From Pseudomonas sp. MWU16-30317 (GTDB taxonomy: Bacteria > Pseudomonadota > Gammaproteobacteria > Pseudomonadales > Pseudomonadaceae): DNA of 64,000 nt. The stretch covers positions 496,001 to 560,000 of the forward strand of contig NZ_JAIWJA010000003.1 in the NCBI RefSeq assembly GCF_020515695.1, given 5' to 3'. Below the pieces are notes generated by a model. That model ran no database searches. It saw only the letters and a list, made by a program, of their open reading frames with translations, and was not told the origin of the DNA. Shown one piece after another: positions 55,928 through 64,000 of the stretch. Both the position numbers and the translations under genes were made by a program. Positions within the stretch are counted from its first letter, which is position 1. The number at the start of each line of letters is the position of its first letter.

Positions 55928-56728
55928 GTGGACAACGTATTCAGCTTCAAGCAGGGCACTGTGCCGCTGCTCATCAGCATGCCCCACGCGGGTCTGCGCC
56001 TGACGCCCACGGTAGAGGCCGGGCTGGTGCCCGAGGCCGCCGGGCTGCCGGATACCGATTGGCATATTCCGCGTCTGTACGACTTTGCCGAAGCCATGGG
56101 CGCCAGCCTGCTGAGCGCCGAGTATTCGCGTTTCGTCATCGACCTCAATCGGCCGTCTGATAACAAGCCGCTGTACGCCGGGGCCACCACCGGGTTGTTC
56201 CCCGAAATCCTGTTCGAGGGCGATCCGCTGTTCAAGGACGGCCAGGCCCCGAGCGACGAAGAGCGCGCCACCTACCTGCAAAAAATCTGGGGCCCTTACC
56301 ACCGCGCCCTGCAGGCGGAGCTTGAGCGCCTGCGCAGCGAATTCGGCTATGCGCTGTTGTGGGATGCGCATTCCATTCGTGCGCAAATCCCCCATCTGTT
56401 CGACGGCCAGTTGCCAGATTTCAACCTGGGCACTTTCAATGGCGCCAGCTGCGACCCGAGCCTTGGTGCTGAACTGGAAGCGGTATGCGCCGGCAACCCA
56501 GCCTTCACCCACGTGCTCAACGGGCGGTTCAAGGGAGGCCATATCACCCGCCATTACGGTGATCCAGGCCGCGATATCCATGCGGTGCAGTTGGAGCTGG
56601 TGCAACGGGCCTATATGGAAGAGTTCGATCCGTTCAACTACCGCGAGGACCTCGCCGAGCCGACCCGCCAGCAGATCAAGGCGCTGCTGCAGACGATGCT
56701 CGACTGGGGCGCCAGGCGCTACGCCTGA
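55928..56728 (+). CDS. hutG: N-formylglutamate amidohydrolase HutG
   Basis: A 266-residue enzyme releasing glutamate and formate, the last step of the HutF-HutG branch. PLLISMPHAGLRL, DTDWHIPRLYDF, FVIDLNRPSDNKPLY, LLWDAHSIRAQIP and GGHITRHYGDPGRDIHAVQLEL are family motifs. GTG start with AGGAG before it. No hutH lies downstream; pip follows in an unrelated unit. Confidence 0.96.
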   Translation: MDNVFSFKQGTVPLLISMPHAGLRLTPTVEAGLVPEAAGLPDTDWHIPRLYDFAEAMGASLLSAEYSRFVIDLNRPSDNKPLYAGATTGLFPEILFEGDPLFKDGQAPSDEERATYLQKIWGPYHRALQAELERLRSEFGYALLWDAHSIRAQIPHLFDGQLPDFNLGTFNGASCDPSLGAELEAVCAGNPAFTHVLNGRFKGGHITRHYGDPGRDIHAVQLELVQRAYMEEFDPFNYREDLAEPTRQQIKALLQTMLDWGARRYA

Positions 56729-56840
56729 CCGGCCCGCAGGAGGGACGCGGATATCCCCCTATCTCCAGAAGGGACATGCGCCTGATGGCCTTTCAGGTTT
56801 ATGATGGCCCCAGGAGCCTATTCCCTTTACGGAGCGCGTG

Positions 56841-57812
56841 ATGCAGACCTTGTACCCGCAGATCAAACCCTACGCCCGGCACGATCTGGCCGTGGAAGAG
56901 CCGCATGTGCTGTATGTCGATGAAAGCGGATCGCCTCAGGGTTTGCCGGTGGTGTTCATTCATGGTGGGCCGGGGTCTGGTTGCGATGCCGCCAGTCGCT
57001 GCTATTTCGATCCGAATATGTACCGGATCGTGACCTTCGATCAGCGTGGCTGTGGCCGCTCGACCCCCCATGCCAGTCTCGAGAACAACACCACTTGGGA
57101 CCTGATTGCCGACATGGAGCGCATTCGTGAGCATCTGGGCATCGACAAATGGGTGCTGTTCGGTGGCTCCTGGGGCTCGACCCTGGCGCTGGCCTATGCG
57201 CAAAAGCACCCGGAACGCGTCCATGGCCTGATCCTGCGCGGGATTTTCCTCGCCCGCCCGCAGGAAATCGAATGGTTCTACCAGGCTGGCGCCAGCCGCA
57301 TGTTCCCCGATTACTGGCAGGACTACCTGGCGCCGATCCCTCAGGACGAGCGCGGCGACCTGCTGCAAGCCTTTCACAAGCGCCTGACCGGCAGTGATCA
57401 GATCGCTCAGATGCATGCCGCCAAGGCGTGGTCCACCTGGGAAGGCCGCACTGCGACGCTGCGCCCCAACCCGCTGGTGGTCGATCGGTTCTCCGAACCG
57501 CAGCGGGCCTTGTCGATTGCGCGCATCGAGTGCCACTACTTCACCCACAAAGCCTTTCTCGAGCCCAACCAGCTTATCCGCGACGTGCCAAAAATCGCTC
57601 ATCTGCCTGCCGTGATCATTCACGGCCGATACGACGTGATCTGCCCATTGGACAACGCCTGGGAGCTGCATCAGGCCTGGCCCAACAGCGAGCTGAAAGT
57701 AATCCGGGATGCTGGCCATGCGGCCTCCGAACCAGGGATCACCGATGCACTGGTGCGCGCGGCGGACCAGATGGCCCGGCGCCTGCTCGACCTGCCGCTC
57801 GAAGAAGCATGA
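56841..57812 (+). CDS. pip: Proline iminopeptidase
   Basis: A 323-residue alpha/beta hydrolase removing N-terminal proline. [11 protein letters not shown] forms the oxyanion hole, [20 protein letters not shown] carries the nucleophile Ser, and [11 protein letters not shown] with [11 protein letters not shown] gives Asp and His. ATG 56841 with GGAG seven bases before is preferred to the GTG directly upstream. A TATGAT -10-like box is at 56800-56805. It overlaps dtd by ATGA. Confidence 0.95.
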   Translation: MQTLYPQIKPYARHDLAVEEPHVLYVDESGSPQGLPVVFIHGGPGSGCDAASRCYFDPNMYRIVTFDQRGCGRSTPHASLENNTTWDLIADMERIREHLGIDKWVLFGGSWGSTLALAYAQKHPERVHGLILRGIFLARPQEIEWFYQAGASRMFPDYWQDYLAPIPQDERGDLLQAFHKRLTGSDQIAQMHAAKAWSTWEGRTATLRPNPLVVDRFSEPQRALSIARIECHYFTHKAFLEPNQLIRDVPKIAHLPAVIIHGRYDVICPLDNAWELHQAWPNSELKVIRDAGHAASEPGITDALVRAADQMARRLLDLPLEEA

Positions 57813-58246
57813 AGGGTTTGCTGCAGCGCGTCAGTTCGTCGCGTGTCGAGGTCGCCGGTGAAATCGTCGGCGCCATCGATCAGGGATTGCTGGTATTGGT
57901 GGCCGTGGAACCTGGTGATACTCAGGCCGCGGCCGACAAACTCTTGCACAAGCTGCTTAACTATCGGGTGTTCAGCGACGAGCAGGGCAAGATGAATCGC
58001 TCGCTCACCGATATAGAAGGTGGTTTGCTGCTGGTCTCGCAATTCACCCTCGCGGCCGACACCCAAAGCGGCCTGCGCCCGAGCTTCTCCACAGCAGCGG
58101 CGCCGGCCCTGGCCGCCGAGCTTTTTACCTATTTGCTGGACCAGGCAAGCTCTGTGCATGGCAAGGTGGCGAGCGGCCGATTTGGCGCCGACATGCAAGT
58201 CCACCTGGTAAACGATGGGCCTGTGACCTTCCTGTTACAGGTCTGA
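57809..58246 (+). CDS. dtd: D-aminoacyl-tRNA deacylase
   Basis: A 145-residue proofreading enzyme that removes D-amino acids from tRNA. Signature [23 protein letters not shown] and the C-terminal cross-subunit Gly-cisPro motif VNDGPVTF are present, with [21 protein letters not shown] at the start. Co-translated with pip. No terminator is seen after it. Confidence 0.96.
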   Translation: MKGLLQRVSSSRVEVAGEIVGAIDQGLLVLVAVEPGDTQAAADKLLHKLLNYRVFSDEQGKMNRSLTDIEGGLLLVSQFTLAADTQSGLRPSFSTAAAPALAAELFTYLLDQASSVHGKVASGRFGADMQVHLVNDGPVTFLLQV

Positions 58247-58510
58247 AAGCGCGGGAATCAGCGAATTGGCAATAAATATCTACATTTGTAGTAAAAAAAC
58301 CTTATCTGCCCTGATGCGTTGTCTGACCGCGTGCTAGATAATCGCGCGCATCGGGGTCCGTTTCAGCGATCCATTTAGACCTGACTTGAGGGTGCTCCGT
58401 CGCCGCGTGGGGAATCATTACGCCCATTCGTAGTCGGAACATTGCTCGCCAACCCGGCAATCGATAGCTGGCCGTTGGTTTTATGATCTGTTTTTCGGCG
58501 AGGGTTGCTC

Positions 58511-60406
58511 GTGATTGTTAGTTCCTGTACTGCACCAAGAACACCAGGCAAGCGCCTGCGCAGCATCATGCTGGCCGGCTCTGCTCTGTTTTGCCTGTTC
58601 AGTGCCAGCCAACTCTGGGCTTTCAGCCTCGACGACGTAGCGGACAAGGCCAAGGACCTCGCGGCGAAGAAATACGAAGCGCCAAAAAGTAACCTGCCTG
58701 CGGTGTTCCGCGACATGAAGTTCGCGGACTACCAGAAGATCCACTTCCGTGCCGACAAGGCCGAGTGGGTCGACGACAAGACGCCTTTCCGCCTGTCGTT
58801 CTATCACCAGGGTATGCACTTCGATACACCGGTGAAAATCAACGAAGTGACCTCCACTTCGGTCAACGAGATCAAGTACGACGCCAATCGTTTCGATTTC
58901 GGTGATCTGCAATTCGATCCCAAGGCCACCGAGCAACTGGGCTATGCCGGTTTCCGCGTAACCTACCCGATCAACCGCGGCGACAAGCAGGACGAAGTCA
59001 TGACCCTGCTGGGCGCGAGTTACTTCCGCGTGATCGGCAAGGGCCAGGTCTATGGCCTCTCGGCCCGTGGCCTGGCGCTCGATACCGCGCTGCCGTCGGG
59101 CGAAGAGTTTCCGCGCTTCACCGAGTTCTGGGTCGAAAAACCGAACCCGGACGACAAGCAGCTGATCATCTATGCGCTGATGGATTCGCCGCGCTCCACC
59201 GGTGCCTATCGCATGGTGCTGCGCCCGGGTACCGACAGCGTCCTCGACGTGCAATCGCGGGTCTACCTGCGTGACCACGTCAGCCGTCTGGGCATCGCGC
59301 CGCTGACCAGCATGTTCCTGTTCGGCTCCAATCAGCCGTCCAAGGTCCTCAACTATCGCCACGAGTTGCACGACTCTACCGGCCTGTCGATCCACGCTGG
59401 CAATGGCGAGTGGGTCTGGCGTCCGCTGAACAACCCGAAACATCTGGCTGTGAGCAATTTCATGGTCGAGAACCCGCGTGGTTTCGGTCTGCTGCAGCGT
59501 GGCCGCGATTTCAGCCGCTATGAGGATCTCGACGACCGCTACGACAAGCGCCCGAGCGCCTGGGTCGAGCCGCGTGGCGACTGGGGCAAGGGGACCGTCG
59601 ATCTGGTCGAGATCCCGACTGCCGACGAAACCAACGACAACATCGTTGCCTTCTGGAACCCGGAAAAAATGCCGGAGCCGGGCGAGCCGCTCGACCACAA
59701 CTACCGTATCCACTGGACCATGGACGAATCCGAGCTGCACTCGCCGGACATCGCCTGGGTCAAGCAGACGCTGCGCTCCACTGGCGACGTCAAGCAATCC
59801 AACCTGGTTCGTCAGCCGGACGGCAGTGTCGCGTTCCTGATCGACTTCGAAGGGCCGGTGCTCAAGTCGCTGCTCGACGACGCCAAGGTGCGCAGTCAGG
59901 TCAGCGTCGGCGACAACGCCGATCTGCTCGAGAACAGCGTGCGCTACAACCCGGTCACTCAGGGCTGGCGCCTGACCCTGCGGGTCAAGGTCAAGGACAC
60001 CAGCAAGTCTGTGGAGATGCGTGCAGCGCTGGTCCAGGACGCTTTGCCGGGTGATGCCACCGACGAGTCCGCCAAGACCGAACTGGCCCGCGGCGCGAAA
60101 GCCAAGGCCAAGGCCGACGCTGAGGCAGTCAAGGTCACCGAGCCTGCAGCCAATGGTGAAGCTGGCAAGGACAAAGGCGTAGCCAAGTCCGACAAGCCGG
60201 CGGATGCCAAGGCCGATGCTAAAGCTGACGCGAAGGCCGATGCCAAAGCAGATGCCAAAGCTACCGACAAGACCGCTGATGCTAGCAAGCCTGGCGATGC
60301 AAACGCCCAGCCTGATGCCGCAGCCACTCCGTCCACCCCGGAACCGATCAAGACCGAACAAGTCCTGACCGAGACCTGGAGCTACCAGTTGCCAGCCGAT
60401 GAGTAA
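58511..60406 (+). CDS. opgG: Periplasmic glucan biosynthesis protein OpgG (MdoG)
   Basis: A 631-residue periplasmic protein for osmoregulated glucan. The signal peptide ends LWA, then [42 protein letters not shown] and [12 protein letters not shown] give the OpgG beta-sandwich. The last 100 residues extend beyond the fold: a Lys/Ala/Asp-rich tail with five perfect ADAK repeats at 564-583 (60200-60259). GTG 58511 with GAGGG before it is chosen; a TTG two codons earlier is possible. It overlaps opgH by eight bases. Confidence 0.94.
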   Translation: MIVSSCTAPRTPGKRLRSIMLAGSALFCLFSASQLWAFSLDDVADKAKDLAAKKYEAPKSNLPAVFRDMKFADYQKIHFRADKAEWVDDKTPFRLSFYHQGMHFDTPVKINEVTSTSVNEIKYDANRFDFGDLQFDPKATEQLGYAGFRVTYPINRGDKQDEVMTLLGASYFRVIGKGQVYGLSARGLALDTALPSGEEFPRFTEFWVEKPNPDDKQLIIYALMDSPRSTGAYRMVLRPGTDSVLDVQSRVYLRDHVSRLGIAPLTSMFLFGSNQPSKVLNYRHELHDSTGLSIHAGNGEWVWRPLNNPKHLAVSNFMVENPRGFGLLQRGRDFSRYEDLDDRYDKRPSAWVEPRGDWGKGTVDLVEIPTADETNDNIVAFWNPEKMPEPGEPLDHNYRIHWTMDESELHSPDIAWVKQTLRSTGDVKQSNLVRQPDGSVAFLIDFEGPVLKSLLDDAKVRSQVSVGDNADLLENSVRYNPVTQGWRLTLRVKVKDTSKSVEMRAALVQDALPGDATDESAKTELARGAKAKAKADAEAVKVTEPAANGEAGKDKGVAKSDKPADAKADAKADAKADAKADAKATDKTADASKPGDANAQPDAAATPSTPEPIKTEQVLTETWSYQLPADE

Positions 60407-62969
60407 TTCCCAAGCACAGCCAGAGTCGCTGCACGAATATCTGGCCCACTTGCCCATGAGTGAGGAGCAGCGCGCCGAGTTGGCGAGCTGCACTTCCTTC
60501 GGTGAACTGCACGAGCGCCTGTCGGCCTCCAGTGTTGGCACCGATGGTCAGGCTGCGGCCGGGCATCGCCTGACACTCAACAGTGCGGCCGAGCTCGACG
60601 AGCACGGCCTGTTGGTGTTGGACGCCAACGGCCGCGTGCGGATCAAGGCGACCCCGCCGATCAACCGTACCAAGGTGGTCCCGGAGCCTTGGAAAACCAA
60701 CGTGCTGGTACGCATGTGGCGTCGCCTGACCGGCAAGCCAATCGGCCCCGAACCGACCAGCGACAAGCGTGACCTGCCCAAGGCGCGCTGGCGCTGGGTC
60801 GGTTCGACTCGCCGCTACATCCTGCTGATCCTCATGCTGGGCCAGACCATCGTTGCCGGCTACTACATGAAAGGCATCATGCCCTACCAGGGCTGGGCCA
60901 TGGTCGACCTGCAGGAAATCGCTCATCAGCCTTGGCTGACGTCAGCGCAGCAGGTACTGCCCTATGTGTTGCAGACCAGCATTCTGGTGCTGTTCGGTAT
61001 CTTGTTCTGTTGGGTGTCGGCGGGTTTCTGGACCGCACTCATGGGCTTCCTCGAGTTGCTGACCGGGCACGACAAGTACCGCATTTCGGGTGCCAGCGCC
61101 GGTAACGAGCCGATCGAGCCCGGTGCTCGCACCGCGCTGGTGATGCCGATCTGTAATGAAGACGTGCCGCGGGTGTTCGCCGGTTTGCGCGCGACGTTCG
61201 AATCGGTAGCCGCCAGCGGTAACCTCGATCGCTTCGACTTCTTCGTGCTCAGCGACACCTACGACACCGACATCGCCGTCGCCGAGCAGCAGGCCTGGCT
61301 CGACGTCTGCCGCGAGACCAAAGGTTTCGGGCGGATCTTCTATCGCCGCCGTCGCCGTCGCGTCAAACGCAAGAGCGGTAACCTCGACGACTTCTGCCGT
61401 CGCTGGGGCGGCGATTACCGCTACATGGTGGTGCTCGACGCCGACAGCGTCATGAGTGGCGAATGCCTCTCGGGCCTGGTGCGGCTGATGGAAGCCACAC
61501 CGGATGCCGGGATCATCCAGACCGCGCCGAAGGCGTCGGGCATGGACACCCTCTATGCGCGCATGCAGCAGTTCGCGACTCGCGTCTACGGCCCGCTGTT
61601 CACCGCTGGCTTGCACTTCTGGCAGTTGGGTGAATCCCACTACTGGGGGCACAACGCGATCATTCGCATGAAGCCATTCATCGAGCACTGCGCCTTGGCG
61701 CCGCTGCCGGGCAAGGGTGCGTTTGCCGGGGCGATCCTGTCCCACGACTTCGTCGAAGCGGCGTTGATGCGGCGTGCCGGTTGGGGTGTATGGATCGCCT
61801 ACGACCTGCCAGGCAGCTACGAAGAACTGCCGCCTAACTTGCTCGACGAGCTCAAGCGCGACCGTCGCTGGTGCCACGGCAACCTGATGAACTTCCGCCT
61901 GTTCCTGGTCAAGGGCATGCACCCGGTACACCGCGCGGTGTTCCTGACCGGGGTGATGTCCTACCTGTCGGCGCCGTTGTGGTTCTTCTTCCTGGTGCTG
62001 TCGACGGCGTTGCTGGCGGTCAATACCCTGATGGAACCGGCGTACTTCCTCGAGCCGCGGCAGCTGTATCCGCTGTGGCCGCAGTGGCATCCGGACAAAG
62101 CCATTGCGTTGTTCTCGACCACTATCGTGCTGCTGTTCCTGCCCAAGCTGCTCAGCATCATTCTGATCTGGGCCAAGGGTGCCAAGGAGTACGGTGGGCG
62201 CTTCAAGGTCACCCTGTCGATGCTGATGGAGATGCTGTTCTCCATGCTGCTGGCGCCGGTGCGGATGATTTTCCACACCCGTTTCGTGCTGGCGGCCTTC
62301 CTGGGCTGGGCAGCGACCTGGAACTCGCCACAGCGCGATGACGACTCGACGCCATGGAGCGAGGCGGTCAAGCGCCATGGTCCGCAGACGCTGCTGGGCT
62401 TCCTCTGGGCCGTTCTGGTGGTCTCGTTGAACCCGAGCTTCCTGTGGTGGCTGATTCCGATCGTCGGTTCGCTGATGCTGTCGATTCCGGTGTCGGTGAT
62501 TTCCAGCCGTACCAACCTCGGCTTGCAGGCCCGTGACGAGAAACTGTTCCTGATCCCCGAGGAATACTCGGTACCCCAGGAATTGGCTTCCACCGATGCC
62601 TACACTCACGAAAACCGCTGGCATGCACTCAAGGACGGTTTCGTCCGGGCAGTGGTCGATCCGCGGCAGAATGCCTTGGCCTGTTCACTGGCCACGGCAC
62701 GTCACGGCCAAGCCGAACCGATCGAGTGGATGCGCGCCGACCGTGTGCGCACTGCGTTGACGGTAGGGCCAGAGAAGCTCGACAGCGCCACGCGCCTGTA
62801 CTTGCTCAGTGATCCGGTGGCGCTGTCGCGTCTGCACTCACAAGTGTGGAGTGATCAGAACGAAGCCTGGTTGGGCGCCTGGCGCAAGTCGGTCGCCGCT
62901 GACCCGCATGCGCCGTTGTTGCCGTTGCAGCCGGACGCAGTGGTGCCGCAGAACATGGTCAATGCCTGA
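60399..62969 (+). CDS. opgH: Glucan glucosyltransferase OpgH (MdoH)
   Basis: An 856-residue inner-membrane GT2 enzyme polymerising beta-1,2 glucan from UDP-glucose. Membrane helices near 138-158 and 190-222, cytosolic catalytic part (about 240-510) with [27 protein letters not shown] (DxD) and KRDRRW (the QxxRW-type motif), then about six more helices (515-720). The start lies inside the last codons of opgG. A terminator follows. Confidence 0.96.
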   Translation: MSNSQAQPESLHEYLAHLPMSEEQRAELASCTSFGELHERLSASSVGTDGQAAAGHRLTLNSAAELDEHGLLVLDANGRVRIKATPPINRTKVVPEPWKTNVLVRMWRRLTGKPIGPEPTSDKRDLPKARWRWVGSTRRYILLILMLGQTIVAGYYMKGIMPYQGWAMVDLQEIAHQPWLTSAQQVLPYVLQTSILVLFGILFCWVSAGFWTALMGFLELLTGHDKYRISGASAGNEPIEPGARTALVMPICNEDVPRVFAGLRATFESVAASGNLDRFDFFVLSDTYDTDIAVAEQQAWLDVCRETKGFGRIFYRRRRRRVKRKSGNLDDFCRRWGGDYRYMVVLDADSVMSGECLSGLVRLMEATPDAGIIQTAPKASGMDTLYARMQQFATRVYGPLFTAGLHFWQLGESHYWGHNAIIRMKPFIEHCALAPLPGKGAFAGAILSHDFVEAALMRRAGWGVWIAYDLPGSYEELPPNLLDELKRDRRWCHGNLMNFRLFLVKGMHPVHRAVFLTGVMSYLSAPLWFFFLVLSTALLAVNTLMEPAYFLEPRQLYPLWPQWHPDKAIALFSTTIVLLFLPKLLSIILIWAKGAKEYGGRFKVTLSMLMEMLFSMLLAPVRMIFHTRFVLAAFLGWAATWNSPQRDDDSTPWSEAVKRHGPQTLLGFLWAVLVVSLNPSFLWWLIPIVGSLMLSIPVSVISSRTNLGLQARDEKLFLIPEEYSVPQELASTDAYTHENRWHALKDGFVRAVVDPRQNALACSLATARHGQAEPIEWMRADRVRTALTVGPEKLDSATRLYLLSDPVALSRLHSQVWSDQNEAWLGAWRKSVAADPHAPLLPLQPDAVVPQNMVNA

Positions 62970-62985
62970 TCTGCAGCCGTAATGT

Positions 62986-63018
62986 AAAAGGCCCGGGATA
63001 TTCTCCCGGGCCTTTTTT
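62986..63018 (+). terminator. Terminator after opgGH
   Basis: AAAAGGCCCGGGA-TATTC-TCCCGGGCCTTTTTT hairpin, a strong stem with six T; bidirectional in form. Confidence 0.95.
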
Positions 63019-63040
63019 ATTGGGCGACGCTGATGGCCTC

Positions 63041-63068
63041 TAAGCGGGCCTGCCCGCGAAGGTGCCGC
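63041..63068. repeat. Single REP half-unit
   Basis: GCGGGCCTGCCCGCGAAGG between opgH terminator and the chemoreceptor stop; no inverted partner. Confidence 0.6.
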
Positions 63069-63073
63069 CCGGA

Positions 63074-64000
63074 TCAGACCCGGAACCGCCCCACTAGCGA
63101 CTGCAAATGCGTGCCCAGCCGCGCCAGCTCGACGCTCGACGCCGCAGTCTCCTCACTGGCTGCAGAGGTCTGCTCGGACACATCGCGCACATTGATCACG
63201 CTGCGATTGATCTCTTCCGCCACCGCGCTTTGCTGCTCAGCGGCCGTGGCGATCTGCTGGTTCATCGACTGAATCGCTGACACCGTCTGGGTGATGCTCT
63301 CCAGGGACACGCCGGCCTTGCGGGTCAGTTCGACACTGCTGCCGGTCAATTCCAGGCTACTGTCCATGGCGCGGGTGACTTCCTGGGTGCCATTCTGCAG
63401 GGCGGTGATCAGCGCTTCGATCTCCTGGGTCGAAGTGTGAGTGCGCTGCGCGAGGCTGCGCACTTCGTCCGCCACCACGGCGAAGCCGCGCCCGGCTTCG
63501 CCGGCTCGGGCTGCCTCGATGGCGGCGTTGAGCGCCAGCAGGTTGGTCTGCGCGGCCACCGACTTGATCACATCGAGGATGCCGCCGATCTTGTCGCTTT
63601 CAAGCTTGAGGTGGTTGACCGCTGTACTGGAGTGGCTGACCTCGGTGGCCAGGCGCTCGATCTGCGCGATCGCCTGGCTGACCACCTTGTCACCCTCACG
63701 GGCTTGTTGATCGGCCGCTACAGCGGCTTCAGAGGCCTGCTCGGCATTGCGGGCGACCTCTTGCACCGTGGCCGCCATTTCGTTCATCGCCGTGGCCAGT
63801 TGATCGGTCTCGACCTTCTGACTGGTGACCCCGGCGCTGGTCTGCTCGGTAACTGCCGACAGCTCTTCGGCAGCGCTGGCGATCTGCGTGACACCGTCGC
63901 TGATACCGCTGACGAGGCCGCGCAAGGCCAAGGTCATGCGCTGCATGCTCTGCTGCAACTGGCCCAGCTCGTCGCGGCGCTGCACATCAAGGTTGTGGGT
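63074..64000 (-). CDS. Methyl-accepting chemotaxis protein, C-terminal part (5' end outside window)
   Basis: The frame stays open to the window edge (309 residues visible, the edge reading [22 protein letters not shown], the end of a HAMP domain). The signalling domain has tip [41 protein letters not shown], like other 40-helix-bundle receptors of Pseudomonas. It ends [10 protein letters not shown] with no CheR tether. The ligand-binding part is not visible, so the signal sensed is unknown. Confidence 0.93.
   Translation of the reverse strand, partial: THNLDVQRRDELGQLQQSMQRMTLALRGLVSGISDGVTQIASAAEELSAVTEQTSAGVTSQKVETDQLATAMNEMAATVQEVARNAEQASEAAVAADQQAREGDKVVSQAIAQIERLATEVSHSSTAVNHLKLESDKIGGILDVIKSVAAQTNLLALNAAIEAARAGEAGRGFAVVADEVRSLAQRTHTSTQEIEALITALQNGTQEVTRAMDSSLELTGSSVELTRKAGVSLESITQTVSAIQSMNQQIATAAEQQSAVAEEINRSVINVRDVSEQTSAASEETAASSVELARLGTHLQSLVGRFRV

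Noticed and set aside
58280..58291. CTACA-TT-TGTAG palindrome upstream of opgG as an osmotic operator
   Set aside because: Single short AT-rich dyad without a second copy or known regulator; too weak to claim.

Overview
The window is chromosomal DNA of a Pseudomonas, most likely from the P. fluorescens/P. putida side of the genus. The evidence is high-GC coding sequence, gene order matching Pseudomonas chromosomes from memory (asmA-mutY-yggX-tRNA-Phe; hisBH-hisA-hisF; ctpA-envC-gpmI-rhodanese-grxC-secB-trmL-ntrCB; glnA-thiI-typA; hut; opgGH), and many short palindromic repeats of the Pseudomonas REP type between genes. I see no prophage, insertion sequence or CRISPR array. About 60 protein genes, one tRNA and one multi-module small RNA gene fill the window.

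Layout: 1-4.9 kb, minus strand: a truncated O-antigen polymerase/ligase-like gene, tRNA-Phe, and the asmA-mutY-yggX operon. 5.2-11.3 kb, plus strand: an OFA-type MFS transporter, the hisB-hisH-DUF2164-hisA-hisF group and a solute-binding protein. 11.4-16.9 kb, minus strand: a cell-envelope block (YibQ-like, CtpA protease, EnvC-like activator) and gpmI. 17.2-19.5 kb: rhodanese-grxC-secB, trmL and a small membrane protein. 19.5-27.3 kb, minus strand: a nitrogen block with an nrsZ-like RNA of seven tandem modules, ntrC, ntrB, several periplasmic proteins and glnA. 27.6-31 kb: thiI and typA. 31.2-35.7 kb: an undescribed catabolic cluster (MFS, amidase, DUF2848) facing a GntR regulator, with two identical palindromes between. 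35.9-44.9 kb: YkgJ-like protein, glgP, DUF2339-DUF3999 membrane pair, fbp. 44.9-48 kb: an amino-acid-type chemoreceptor and two lipoproteins. 48-56.7 kb: histidine utilisation genes hutF, hutC, hutD, hutU, hutW, hutV, hutI, hutG. 56.8-64 kb: pip-dtd, opgGH and the 3' part of a second chemoreceptor.

Common theme: nitrogen control. Sigma-54 type promoter sequences (GG-N10-GC) lie before nrsZ, glnA and hutU, and a weaker one before ntrB. NtrC-like half-sites lie near nrsZ and glnA. This links NtrBC to glutamine synthetase, a regulatory RNA and probably histidine catabolism.

Most interesting points: (1) the seven-module nrsZ-like RNA, whose modules keep a stem with compensatory changes and a constant loop, compared with three modules known in P. 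aeruginosa; (2) a hut cluster with every catabolic step except histidine ammonia-lyase (hutH), where the expected site holds only a REP element; (3) the GntR/DUF2848/amidase/MFS cluster with twin TGATATATCA operators; (4) two intergenic-type repeats read through in frame inside the DUF2339 membrane protein.
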